DNA from: Prevotella sp902465605
GTDB taxonomy: Bacteria; Bacteroidota; Bacteroidia; Bacteroidales; Bacteroidaceae
DNA: 64,000 nt
NCBI GenBank assembly: GCA_902465605.1
Contig: CABQNT010000002.1
Coordinates: forward strand, 186,001-250,000
Reading direction: 5' to 3'
This document shows, one piece after another, positions 26,381 to 34,871 of the stretch; within the stretch, counting starts at the first letter, position 1, and the number at the start of each line of letters is the position of its first letter. The position numbers and the translations under genes are program-made. A model generated the notes under the pieces. It saw only the letters and a program-made list of their open reading frames with translations, was not told the DNA's origin and made no database searches.

Positions 26381-26965
26381 TCACGGATTAAAAACAAAGA
26401 CGACCAGTAGCACCTTGACAAGTGTTCGTATTTGTTTGAGCGAGATGTAATACATGTATTTTATGGTATTGACAGAAACATTTAACATGTTGGCAATTTC
26501 AGAATTAGAATAATTGCTAAGTTTTAGTTTGAATATCTTCTTTTGTTGTGGGGGTAAGGCTTCCACAGCTCGCATCACCTTTTTCCACTGTTTTTCTCTT
26601 GCGAATCGCTGCTCATCGCCATCATCTTCGGATACCAATTCTTTGAGCCAGAAGTTAGCTCCTGCTATTTTCTTCTTATTGTCGCGGAGAGTATTTATGA
26701 TGTCGTTTTTGAGAATGCAGAAAAGATAATTTTGGATGGGGCAAGACTCATCAAGCGTTTGTCGATTATTCCATAACTTGATAAATGCATTTTGAACAGC
26801 ATCTTCTGCCATATACTTGTCGCCGAAATATTTAAATGCAAGAAGATAAGCTCGGCTGGCATATAGTTTATATATGCTAGCAAATGCAAGTTGACTGCCA
26901 TTTTTGAGTTCTTTTATCGATTCTACGTCTTCTTGATTCATGCAAAACTGGTATTTCATGTACAT
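26381..26965 (-). CDS. ECF sigma factor (Bacteroidota expansion type)
   Basis: The protein has 194 residues. Region 2 lies at about 22-90 (LAFKYFGDKYMAEDAVQNAFIKLW contacts the -10 element and core enzyme). Region 4 lies at about 130-185 (ALPPQQKKIFKLK, then the helix-turn-helix YSNSEIANMLNVSVNTIKYM). This is the type that works with FecR anti-sigma factors and SusC receptors carrying an STN domain. It is encoded at the downstream end of the locus that begins with FecR at 39217, not next to FecR as is usual, and has its own likely promoter. Confidence 0.92.
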   Translation of the reverse strand: MYMKYQFCMNQEDVESIKELKNGSQLAFASIYKLYASRAYLLAFKYFGDKYMAEDAVQNAFIKLWNNRQTLDESCPIQNYLFCILKNDIINTLRDNKKKIAGANFWLKELVSEDDGDEQRFAREKQWKKVMRAVEALPPQQKKIFKLKLSNYSNSEIANMLNVSVNTIKYMYYISLKQIRTLVKVLLVVFVFNP

Positions 26966-27000
26966 TTACTGACGAATTAACTCTTCAGCTTATGTCATGA

Positions 27001-27029
27001 CAAATCTATAAAAAAGAATGGTTATCAAC
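27001..27029 (-). promoter_or_regulatory. Possible promoter of the ECF sigma gene
   Basis: On the minus strand GTTG (27029-27026), 20-base spacer, then TAGATTTG (27008-27001). The -7 element is a full match and the -33 box has one change. It suggests transcription separate from the GH89 genes. Confidence 0.4.
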
Positions 27030-27093
27030 AACTTTAATATGCTAAAATGTGATGAAGTTTACGTTACAAGAAGAAATTTCAGGTGGTAAGAAC

Positions 27094-29265
27094 CTATATT
27101 CCATATTTTTGAATAAGATAACGGCAGAACTGCTGAACATGACTTGTTTCGACACAATCTATCTTTTCTGTTGAGTTAACCCAGTTTTGTTCAAATTCAC
27201 CTATTGCCTTGTCAAGCTGTTGCTGATCGAACGGCTTTCCTGACATAGCAGATGCTGTCAACTCGTCAATATACATACTCCACCTACGAACGTAGTAGGT
27301 TCGAATAAGCCCGCTCCACGTTCTATTGGCATAGTCGTTAAGTGAGCCTCCCCATGTTGTAATGAGATTTCGTGCATTCTTTTCATAGTATGCTTTTTCC
27401 AGGTCATTATTTCCATAGTCACGCGCATCATCAATCCAGTTACCAATGGAACAGCGAGAGTTGGCAGCAGTGAGATAATCCAAGTCGACCAAAACCTCTT
27501 TCATTGTGTTTCCTGTACGTTGCAAGCCAACTAAATCTTTATTTTCATAGCATGAATCAAGTTCTAACTTTAACTTTAAAAATTTATTGCCTAAAATTTG
27601 TCTGCCAACAGCAATAAGATCCAATTGATATTCATTTCTATCACATTCGGAAACGTCACTCATAAGTTTCCAAACATCTTCCAGGCGTTTTGTTGGGTAA
27701 GTAATTCCAGTTCGACGCTCCTGGTTGTTCCCTAATATGGGTCGTAATGCAGGAAGTATGCCCAATGATCTCGGAATTTGAGTATAAATATCATTAAACA
27801 ATATCTGCCAAGCCTGCCTCATTTTAGGAGATGAAAAGCCGACATGCCGATCTGCAAGATTGTCTATCCACTCCTTGTCAGCAGGTTTTGCCGTCCATGC
27901 TTGTGTCAAAATATATTCGTAAGGAAACTGTATGACGTCAAGTCCTTCCAGTGTGGAGCCTATGCCTATCAGGTTTTTGTTCTTCTTGTTCAGAGCCTCA
28001 TTCAGCCTCTGTCCACTTTCTTTAACATTACCAGTAATCGTTGTGTTGCCTCCAAAATTTCCCAAATAACACCAAATATATGGCTGCCCATAAAAGTTAT
28101 TGGTTGTCTTCCATAGTTCAACGTTCTCACAATGATAATCCAATAGAGACATTTTTCCTCGTGGAACTCCTGTTAGCAGAGCTTTTATTCGTTTTGGTGT
28201 CCATTGCTTCTTGTTATGGTAGAACATCCACGACATCTGCATCCACTCAGCTCCAGGATCAACAGATGTAACAGTACGATATATATTATGTGATATTTCT
28301 TTTAAATATTCAGGCTTCCAACTGGGCGGGTCTACTTCATTGAATGGGTCGATTCCGTAGATATGGTCTGTTACGAACAAAGCCTTTTGTTCCTCGAGAT
28401 ACATTTTTTGGATTTTGGCAAACAGAGGGTCTTCCGGATTCAAGAAGTGACATCGGTAATCATCACTGAAGCCAGCCCATCTTCCCAGATACTTAATATT
28501 GGCCTGAGGATATAACTCTTTGAGTTTTGCAGGTACATGTCCAGAAAAAGCAGGGAGCACCGGCTTCATATTCAGAGAGCGTTCGCGTAGCAGGATTCTT
28601 TGCTGAAGCTCTTTTTGTTGTTCGAGCCAAGACATTGGAAGGGGACCGTTCCATTTATCAATATTGGCCATTCTATTCCACGGCAAGTATGTCGGCCCTG
28701 TGAAATAGCCCCTAATTTCGATGTCAGACATGCCCATTTTTTTCCACACAGCATACCAAACAGCCTCCTGTCCTGTGATGGCCAAGGGCATGTTTACCCC
28801 ATTCAGCGCCATCCAGTCTATGAGTCTTTCCCATTCTTTCCAACTGAAGAAAGGCATCGTGTAACCGTACGTACAGTAGTTAAGGAAAAATCTTCTTTCT
28901 ACTTTAGCATTCGATTTAACGAGAGTAGGTACGCCTGGGAGTTTATCAGGAACCACCACCGGAACCTCAGCATACCAAGACACGGTGGTATGGCAGTAGT
29001 TATTCAGATAGTAATTCAAAGCCACAGCCATTGAATTTGCATTGTTCCCAGCAATATGAATCCTGCCATCCTTTCCGCTTTCAAGCGTATACGCATCTGC
29101 TTTTGTCTTTGACTTGCTTTTGGTAAATTCGAATTGTGACTCGTGCTTTGGTAGAATTCGACTTACCAAAGCCTTAACCGACACAATATCTTGATCTTCT
29201 GCATTGCAATAAAATGGTATGAATAACAGATAACCCAAAAGGAATAGTTTCTTAGCAACACTCAT
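27094..29265 (-). CDS. Alpha-N-acetylglucosaminidase (GH89), copy 1
   Basis: The 723-residue exported protein has a signal peptide to about residue 22 (GYLLFIPFYCNAED). An N-terminal NAGLU domain follows, then the catalytic TIM barrel (FFLNYCTYGYTMPFFSWKEW to about 450) and a helical C-terminal domain. By comparison with human NAGLU and clostridial GH89, Glu310 in YGIDPFNEVDPP and Glu440 in GIGSTLEGLDV stand at the two catalytic positions. GH89 removes terminal alpha-GlcNAc, as in heparan sulfate or GlcNAc-alpha-1,4-Gal of mucin. It lies 13 bp after the second GH89 gene and is its diverged paralogue. Confidence 0.93.
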   Translation of the reverse strand: MSVAKKLFLLGYLLFIPFYCNAEDQDIVSVKALVSRILPKHESQFEFTKSKSKTKADAYTLESGKDGRIHIAGNNANSMAVALNYYLNNYCHTTVSWYAEVPVVVPDKLPGVPTLVKSNAKVERRFFLNYCTYGYTMPFFSWKEWERLIDWMALNGVNMPLAITGQEAVWYAVWKKMGMSDIEIRGYFTGPTYLPWNRMANIDKWNGPLPMSWLEQQKELQQRILLRERSLNMKPVLPAFSGHVPAKLKELYPQANIKYLGRWAGFSDDYRCHFLNPEDPLFAKIQKMYLEEQKALFVTDHIYGIDPFNEVDPPSWKPEYLKEISHNIYRTVTSVDPGAEWMQMSWMFYHNKKQWTPKRIKALLTGVPRGKMSLLDYHCENVELWKTTNNFYGQPYIWCYLGNFGGNTTITGNVKESGQRLNEALNKKNKNLIGIGSTLEGLDVIQFPYEYILTQAWTAKPADKEWIDNLADRHVGFSSPKMRQAWQILFNDIYTQIPRSLGILPALRPILGNNQERRTGITYPTKRLEDVWKLMSDVSECDRNEYQLDLIAVGRQILGNKFLKLKLELDSCYENKDLVGLQRTGNTMKEVLVDLDYLTAANSRCSIGNWIDDARDYGNNDLEKAYYEKNARNLITTWGGSLNDYANRTWSGLIRTYYVRRWSMYIDELTASAMSGKPFDQQQLDKAIGEFEQNWVNSTEKIDCVETSHVQQFCRYLIQKYGI

Positions 29266-29278
29266 TGATATTAGAATT

Positions 29279-31435
29279 TTAATGGTTTATGGTTGATATG
29301 ATTCTTCTCAGATCTTTCAAGGGATTGGTCAGGGGGAGTTGTTTTTCTGTTTGTCCTTGTTTGTTTATCCAGCTTTCCTCCCATTGATCCAGCATTTCTC
29401 GTTGGTTTGAAAAATATATTTGTATTCTTGGAATATAATAGTCTTTGATAAGTCCGCTCCAGCATCTGGCAGCATAGTCTTCTTGGTGACCTCCCCATGT
29501 GGTAATTAATCGCTTGGCATTCGCTTCATATTGATTTTTTTCCTGAGGCGTGTGTCCTTGACTTCTGGCTTTTGCTATCCAAACATCAAGCCGGTCGGTA
29601 GGGTGAGATGCTAAGATCTTATCGGCAAACAGAAGCAAATCAATAGCCTTATTGAGCTGTTTGTTTGCCTCAACATGTTTGTTGAGAGAGTCATAGCGGA
29701 GTGCATTCTCGTAATATATATCAGCTTTTGCACCAAGGTATTGCGCAGCGAAAAGTATCGCATCGTCTTGGTAGAATTTTGACTTACCCAACTCGTCAGC
29801 GCACGACAAAAAGTCCTCAACAGCTTTGAAATAAGTGTCATTCAAATCGTGTCTACTCTTGCGCTGAGTGTCAGGAATGACAGTTTGCCACGTAAATCTT
29901 GGATATGAATACAAGGAGGAGTATACGCTTTTTCTGAATCCGTTCCACGCAGCTTTCATCTTATCAGGATATTCGCCATATCGCGCCATGCAATAATTCG
30001 CAATCCACTCATCAAGATTTATCCCCTTGTCAGTCCATGCGGCATCAGTCAAAAGCTCATAGACCACCTCGTTATTCTCCAATCCCTCGGGAGCAGATCC
30101 TATTCCCACTAAATTACCTTTGTTGGCTGCCGACAAAGCCAGAGAAGCATCGGTAGCATACATTTCCAAGTCGCCTGTAAGAAGCGTCTTTCCCCCAAAG
30201 TTAGGAACGTAGCTGAATATCCACTGTTTGCCATAAAAACCGTTGTGACGCTTCCACGTTTGCTCGGTATGCCACACCCATTTGGGATAATCGTTGCCCA
30301 AATCAATGATAATCATTCGATCGTTTGGCACCTGGCTAAGTAAGGCACTTAGACTTTTTCGGTTCCAAAAATCATGCTGGTAATCAAAGGTCCATCCTTG
30401 AGTTACCCAAATCGCATGAGGATTTCCGGCATTTATTGACTGATAGATTGCCTTGCCATATTCAGCCAATAGTCTACATTTTCCTTCTTCGTCATTAGGA
30501 TTGACAGGGAGCTTCATCTCATTGAAACTATCAGAAAGATAGTAGGTGTTTTCACCAAACTCCCTTTCCCATTCCTCAATAAATAATTTGCCCAATTGTT
30601 TGAAGTATGATGACTCAGGTGGTAAAACATAAGCGTTCAAGGAATCAGCAAAACCTCCCCATCGGAGATGTTTGAAATTAATCTCTGGATGCTTTTTGGC
30701 AAATGCCTTTGGCACAAAACCAGCAAAAGCTGGTGCAATGGGCTGCATGCCCAACTCTCGCATGCGTGATATGATTTTGTGTTGTAACGTTATTTGTTGC
30801 TTGTGCCACGCATCAGACAGAGGGCCGTCCCATTGGTTGAGGTTACCCATTCTGTGCCAAGGAAGATATGCAGGTCCGGTGAAGAACTCCCGTATTTGAG
30901 CTTTTGAAAGCCCCATTCTCATCCACACTCGTTCTGCTATTGCCTCTGATGCAACAGATGCCAAAGGCATGTTCACTCCATGAAGTGCCATTAAGTCGAG
31001 TTCTTTTTCCCAACGCTTCCAATCCCAATAGGGCATTGTATACCCAAATGTACATACGTTAAGAAAATAGCGGAGCTTGAACGGACTATTGACGACACCA
31101 GAGTGGTAATTTGGAAGTTGCTTAGGCAATTTTATATTATTTCCACTCCATGTGGCTATGACGTGGCAAGCATGGCGCACATAGATGTAAAAAGCATAAG
31201 TCAATGCCGTTGTACTTGTTCCGCTGAGTGTTAGACAATTGTTCTCACAACTGATAGAGAAAGCATCCAGACCCCCCTGACGTGGTAAAACCTTATATAC
31301 TATGCGGTTTTCAGGAACCTCTAAAATACGATCGAGAACTCTTTTTGCTGGCACTGTGATATCATTATCAGCGGCAAGAAAAACTTGCGGTAATAATAAA
31401 AACAACAATAAAAGTAAGTATTTCCTAAACATCAT
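29279..31435 (-). CDS. Alpha-N-acetylglucosaminidase (GH89), copy 2
   Basis: The 718-residue protein has a signal peptide ending LPQVFLAAD near residue 22. The GH89 domain order is as in copy 1. Catalytic positions are Glu306 in SDSFNEMKLP and the glutamate of GIGSAPEGLENNEVVYEL. This block is closer to the human and clostridial pattern (PEG...NEVVY) than copy 1, which has LEG...FPYEY. The two copies therefore probably differ in aglycone preference. It sits between copy 1 and the first EEP enzyme with short gaps (13 and 21 bp) in one operon. Confidence 0.93.
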   Translation of the reverse strand: MMFRKYLLLLLFLLLPQVFLAADNDITVPAKRVLDRILEVPENRIVYKVLPRQGGLDAFSISCENNCLTLSGTSTTALTYAFYIYVRHACHVIATWSGNNIKLPKQLPNYHSGVVNSPFKLRYFLNVCTFGYTMPYWDWKRWEKELDLMALHGVNMPLASVASEAIAERVWMRMGLSKAQIREFFTGPAYLPWHRMGNLNQWDGPLSDAWHKQQITLQHKIISRMRELGMQPIAPAFAGFVPKAFAKKHPEINFKHLRWGGFADSLNAYVLPPESSYFKQLGKLFIEEWEREFGENTYYLSDSFNEMKLPVNPNDEEGKCRLLAEYGKAIYQSINAGNPHAIWVTQGWTFDYQHDFWNRKSLSALLSQVPNDRMIIIDLGNDYPKWVWHTEQTWKRHNGFYGKQWIFSYVPNFGGKTLLTGDLEMYATDASLALSAANKGNLVGIGSAPEGLENNEVVYELLTDAAWTDKGINLDEWIANYCMARYGEYPDKMKAAWNGFRKSVYSSLYSYPRFTWQTVIPDTQRKSRHDLNDTYFKAVEDFLSCADELGKSKFYQDDAILFAAQYLGAKADIYYENALRYDSLNKHVEANKQLNKAIDLLLFADKILASHPTDRLDVWIAKARSQGHTPQEKNQYEANAKRLITTWGGHQEDYAARCWSGLIKDYYIPRIQIYFSNQREMLDQWEESWINKQGQTEKQLPLTNPLKDLRRIISTINH

Positions 31436-31456
31436 GATTCATATCTTGAGCCAAGG

Positions 31457-32221
31457 TTATCTTTTAAGAATAATTTCCGATACGATTGGAAAATGGTCTG
31501 ACAAGTACGACCGTACCGTTTGACTTGTTTTCACCTCCCATCTATTCTTAGGATAAGCATATATATAGTCTATTTTAATCTTTGGAGTTGTCGATGAATA
31601 TGTCTGATCCATAATTGTCATGTTGCGTCCCCATTTTTCCATAACCTTCTCTATAGCAGGTTCGGTAGGGCCAGCATTGAAATCTCCTCCAATCAAGACC
31701 GGATAATTACACTTTTGGAGTTCTTGTACGATAAATTCTGCCTGCTCTCTTCTGGCGTCCTTTTCGCTTATATCAAGATGGGTTACAGCAAACACGAGCG
31801 TGTCTGTGCCTACTTCGTATGTAGCATACATAACGGCTCTTTGCTCAGACTTGGAGGGATTGGGCAGCATTACTTTTTTCATGTCAATGCATGGATACCG
31901 AGACAGCATACCAATACCATAATAGCCCCCCGAGTAGTGAATGGTTTTTCCATACAAACCAAACATACCCGTGTGATAGGCTAATTCTGATATAAAGTTC
32001 TTTCCGTTCTGCTTGGGAGCACGTTCACGATGAGTGTTGCAGTCTACTTCTTGCAAGGCAACAAAGTCTGGCTTGAACGCTTTAATGTGATAAGCCAACT
32101 CCTCGAGTGATGCCAATTCTCCAAAGCGCAAGTTATACGTCATGACTCTTAACTTGAGTGGTTCTTGCGCCCCTACACAAAGTGAAATAAGTAGTAGGTA
32201 AAATGAAATTAAGATTCTCAT
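31457..32221 (-). CDS. Secreted endonuclease/exonuclease/phosphatase (EEP) family enzyme 1
   Basis: The protein has 254 residues with a signal peptide (ISFYLLLISLCVGAQ). All EEP motifs are present: MTYNLRFG, ALQEVDCNTH, AVTHLDIS, GGDFNAGPTEP and SDHFPIVSE, supplying the metal-binding Asn, Glu and Asp and the catalytic His. The family cleaves phosphodiesters or phosphomonoesters in nucleic acids, inositol phosphates or lipids. Within this glycan locus a phosphoester on the glycan or a glycolipid headgroup is more likely than DNA, but this is inference. It lies 7 bp after EEP enzyme 2. Confidence 0.88.
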   Translation of the reverse strand: MRILISFYLLLISLCVGAQEPLKLRVMTYNLRFGELASLEELAYHIKAFKPDFVALQEVDCNTHRERAPKQNGKNFISELAYHTGMFGLYGKTIHYSGGYYGIGMLSRYPCIDMKKVMLPNPSKSEQRAVMYATYEVGTDTLVFAVTHLDISEKDARREQAEFIVQELQKCNYPVLIGGDFNAGPTEPAIEKVMEKWGRNMTIMDQTYSSTTPKIKIDYIYAYPKNRWEVKTSQTVRSYLSDHFPIVSEIILKR

Positions 32222-32228
32222 ATTAATT

Positions 32229-33080
32229 TTATTTAATCTTCAATACTGAAACTATTGGTAAATGGTCTGATGCGTTAATCCCGGTAAAGACAGTGTGAGA
32301 TACAACCTCTACTGCTGTTGATGGTTTATAGGCAATATAATCCAACTCACGATTTGGCTTATCAGAAGGAATGGTAAACTTGTTGGGATCTTTGTTCGTA
32401 CGAGTAAAACCGTTTGCTTCCAACATGGTTATAGATGCATCAGTTGGACGGCTGTTGAAGTCGCCACCTATAATGATCAATTTATGAGCGTATGGTTCTA
32501 AACATTCTAAGTACTTGGGAAATTGCTTAAGCCGCTCACTCTCAGTAACGGAGAGATGCATTGTCGCAATATAAATATCTTTTCCTGCGAACACGATTTT
32601 TGCACTACCCAATATGTTGCTGCCTTTAATCGTTTGACCATCTATCATTTTGGGCAAAGGGTGGTTTATGATATTCTTCATTTCATATTTAGACAATATC
32701 GCAGCGCCGTAAGCTCCAACCTGATAGTCTTTTTGCTTGAAAAATTTGTGATATTTATACCCTGCTCGCTTGGCAAGTTCTTTTGCCTGATCAATATTTA
32801 ATGCACGCGTGGTCATGGAATCAACTTCCTGCAAAAGCACCACATCGGCATTTTTATCCTTCAAGACCTTAGCCACATTGCGAACTTCTGCCGGAGAGGG
32901 AACACCAGAACCTAAATATGGGGAACAGTGACGAATATTATAACTCATTACCGTTAAATTATTTTTACTCTTTTGATGGTCCCAACCATTATCTCCAGAA
33001 GTATTGAAGTCTGTGCTGGCTTTGGAGCATCCTGATAAATTTACCATCAGAATACCCATGATAAGAATTATATTTTTCAT
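32229..33080 (-). CDS. Lipoprotein EEP family enzyme 2
   Basis: The protein has 283 residues with a lipoprotein signal (IILIMGILMVNLSGC, cysteine at about residue 18), so it is membrane anchored, perhaps surface exposed. EEP motifs are MSYNIRHCSPYLG, LLQEVDSMT, ATMHLSVTESER, GGDFNSRPTD and ASDHLPIV. It is only moderately similar to EEP enzyme 1, so the two may act on different bonds of one substrate. It follows SusD by 49 bp. Confidence 0.88.
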   Translation of the reverse strand: MKNIILIMGILMVNLSGCSKASTDFNTSGDNGWDHQKSKNNLTVMSYNIRHCSPYLGSGVPSPAEVRNVAKVLKDKNADVVLLQEVDSMTTRALNIDQAKELAKRAGYKYHKFFKQKDYQVGAYGAAILSKYEMKNIINHPLPKMIDGQTIKGSNILGSAKIVFAGKDIYIATMHLSVTESERLKQFPKYLECLEPYAHKLIIIGGDFNSRPTDASITMLEANGFTRTNKDPNKFTIPSDKPNRELDYIAYKPSTAVEVVSHTVFTGINASDHLPIVSVLKIK

Positions 33081-33129
33081 TTTATTTTTTATTATGTTGA
33101 TACTTATAAAAGTTTAATGTGAGAATATA

Positions 33130-34860
33130 TTACTCCTCCCATCCTGGATTTTGTCCCAATAAAGGATTCTTGAGCCTTTCCTCATACGGCACAGGCCACA
33201 AATAATGCTTTTTGGGGTCGAAATATCGGATTCCGCCTTCGGCCGTAGACTTTTCATGAACAATGTCGCCAAACTCGTCCACACCATTGTCGGGATACGG
33301 ATTCCGTCCTAAATCATTCATGCATACAGTTAAGCTTGGTCCCGTTATAGCACGACCAAATCTCAGTTCACCTTCGCGCCAACGCATAATATCTGCATAA
33401 CGCATACCGTCGAAACTCATTTCTACTCGGCGCTCACGCTTCAATTCTGTCCATAGATCCATGTTCCATTTTTTCAACTCGTCGAGTTTCATAGGATGCA
33501 TGCCCACCCGGTTTCTCAACTTATTGACAGTTTCGTCAATCTCCTGCTGAGTTAAGGTGCCGTTTAATTTGTACAAGGCCTCGGCATAAGTGAGTAAAAC
33601 CTCAGGATAACGAATGACGTTATAGTTGTTATGTCCTTTTCTATAAGCTATATTGTTAATGATGCTGTACTTTTTAAAATAAAAACCCGTATAGCTGTTA
33701 GCCCCCTTGCGGTTGTTGTTACTTAGCGAAGCAAAACGTGGTAATTTAAAAACAGGATTTGCTTTGTCTACATCCTTGTCACCATCGTCGCCGCCGGGCC
33801 ACTTGTCACCAGGAACATAGAGTGTCATCCTCATACGCGGATCCCGGTTTTTAAAATAGTCTGCATAATGTTTCTCGGGATATGTGTACAAATCAGAAGT
33901 TACGACATTATTATTGTGATAATATTCCAATCCTGCCTTAGCCGGTTTACCGTCTGTGCACAAAAACGCATCTACTAAAGTCTTGGATGCCATAAAACGC
34001 ACATAGTCAACCGGACTGCATATTTCTCGCGAGGTGTTGTGCATGCGAACGTCTTTCACATAGAGGCTGAAGATAATAGATTCATTGTTCTTTGGATTTG
34101 ACTCTACGTCTCCCTCTTGCTGGTATAGCTTGGCATAGTCGTACAGTCCATAAGGACTGTTATCCATAATCTCCCGGCAGGCATCTCTTGCTATCTCATA
34201 ACGTTTGTTCTGCAAGGCAATACGAGCCTTCATGGCTAAGGCTCCCCAACGGTCAATGCGACCAACATTAACTCCTAACTGTCTCTTCGCAGGCAAGCGT
34301 TCAGCAGCCCAGTCAAGATCAGCCAAGATATGATCAATGACTTGGCTACGGCTCGTTCGAGCGATATAGGCCTCTTTGGATGTTATCACATGATCCACCC
34401 ATGGTACGTCACCAAAGAAAGTGGTCAACATGAAATACTCATAGGCTCTAATGACCTTCACTTCACCGGCATACACATCTTTAACTTTCTGCGGGATAGG
34501 GGCGGAGTTGTAGTTGTCAAGAAAATTATTGCAAGTGTATATATTGCTATACGCTCTTCCCCAATATGAGCTCATAGGAAACCCGTCGCTATAGGTGTGT
34601 TTACCTCCGGAAACCTTGCTCAATCCACTTTTAACGTCACCCCACAACACCGTTTCAGCAGTTGCCTCGGCCCATTTGATTAGTGTCTCATAGTCAAAAG
34701 CATCATAACACGGGTACAAGGCCGATCGTAACTGTTCCTCTGTTTTCCAATATGTTTGGTTGGTAACCGAATCCAAAGGGTATTTATCTAATATATCGCT
34801 GCATGAAACTGTTATCATCAGACCGATGAACAGAATGCCAAAATATTTAAAAGTCTTCAT
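33130..34860 (-). CDS. SusD/RagB family glycan-binding lipoprotein
   Basis: The 576-residue protein has a lipoprotein signal ending MITVSCSDILDKYPLD (cysteine at about residue 20). A helical, TPR-like core follows, with the usual blocks FLDNYNSAPIPQ, EVKVIRAYEYFMLTTFFGDVPWV and the C-terminal ELKRERRVEMSFDGMRYADIMRW. It forms the surface lid of the SusCD transporter encoded with the preceding susC gene (11-bp gap). The ligand cannot be read from sequence; the co-encoded GH89 enzymes point to an alpha-GlcNAc glycan. Confidence 0.95.
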   Translation of the reverse strand: MKTFKYFGILFIGLMITVSCSDILDKYPLDSVTNQTYWKTEEQLRSALYPCYDAFDYETLIKWAEATAETVLWGDVKSGLSKVSGGKHTYSDGFPMSSYWGRAYSNIYTCNNFLDNYNSAPIPQKVKDVYAGEVKVIRAYEYFMLTTFFGDVPWVDHVITSKEAYIARTSRSQVIDHILADLDWAAERLPAKRQLGVNVGRIDRWGALAMKARIALQNKRYEIARDACREIMDNSPYGLYDYAKLYQQEGDVESNPKNNESIIFSLYVKDVRMHNTSREICSPVDYVRFMASKTLVDAFLCTDGKPAKAGLEYYHNNNVVTSDLYTYPEKHYADYFKNRDPRMRMTLYVPGDKWPGGDDGDKDVDKANPVFKLPRFASLSNNNRKGANSYTGFYFKKYSIINNIAYRKGHNNYNVIRYPEVLLTYAEALYKLNGTLTQQEIDETVNKLRNRVGMHPMKLDELKKWNMDLWTELKRERRVEMSFDGMRYADIMRWREGELRFGRAITGPSLTVCMNDLGRNPYPDNGVDEFGDIVHEKSTAEGGIRYFDPKKHYLWPVPYEERLKNPLLGQNPGWEE

Positions 34861-34871
34861 AACACATCATT

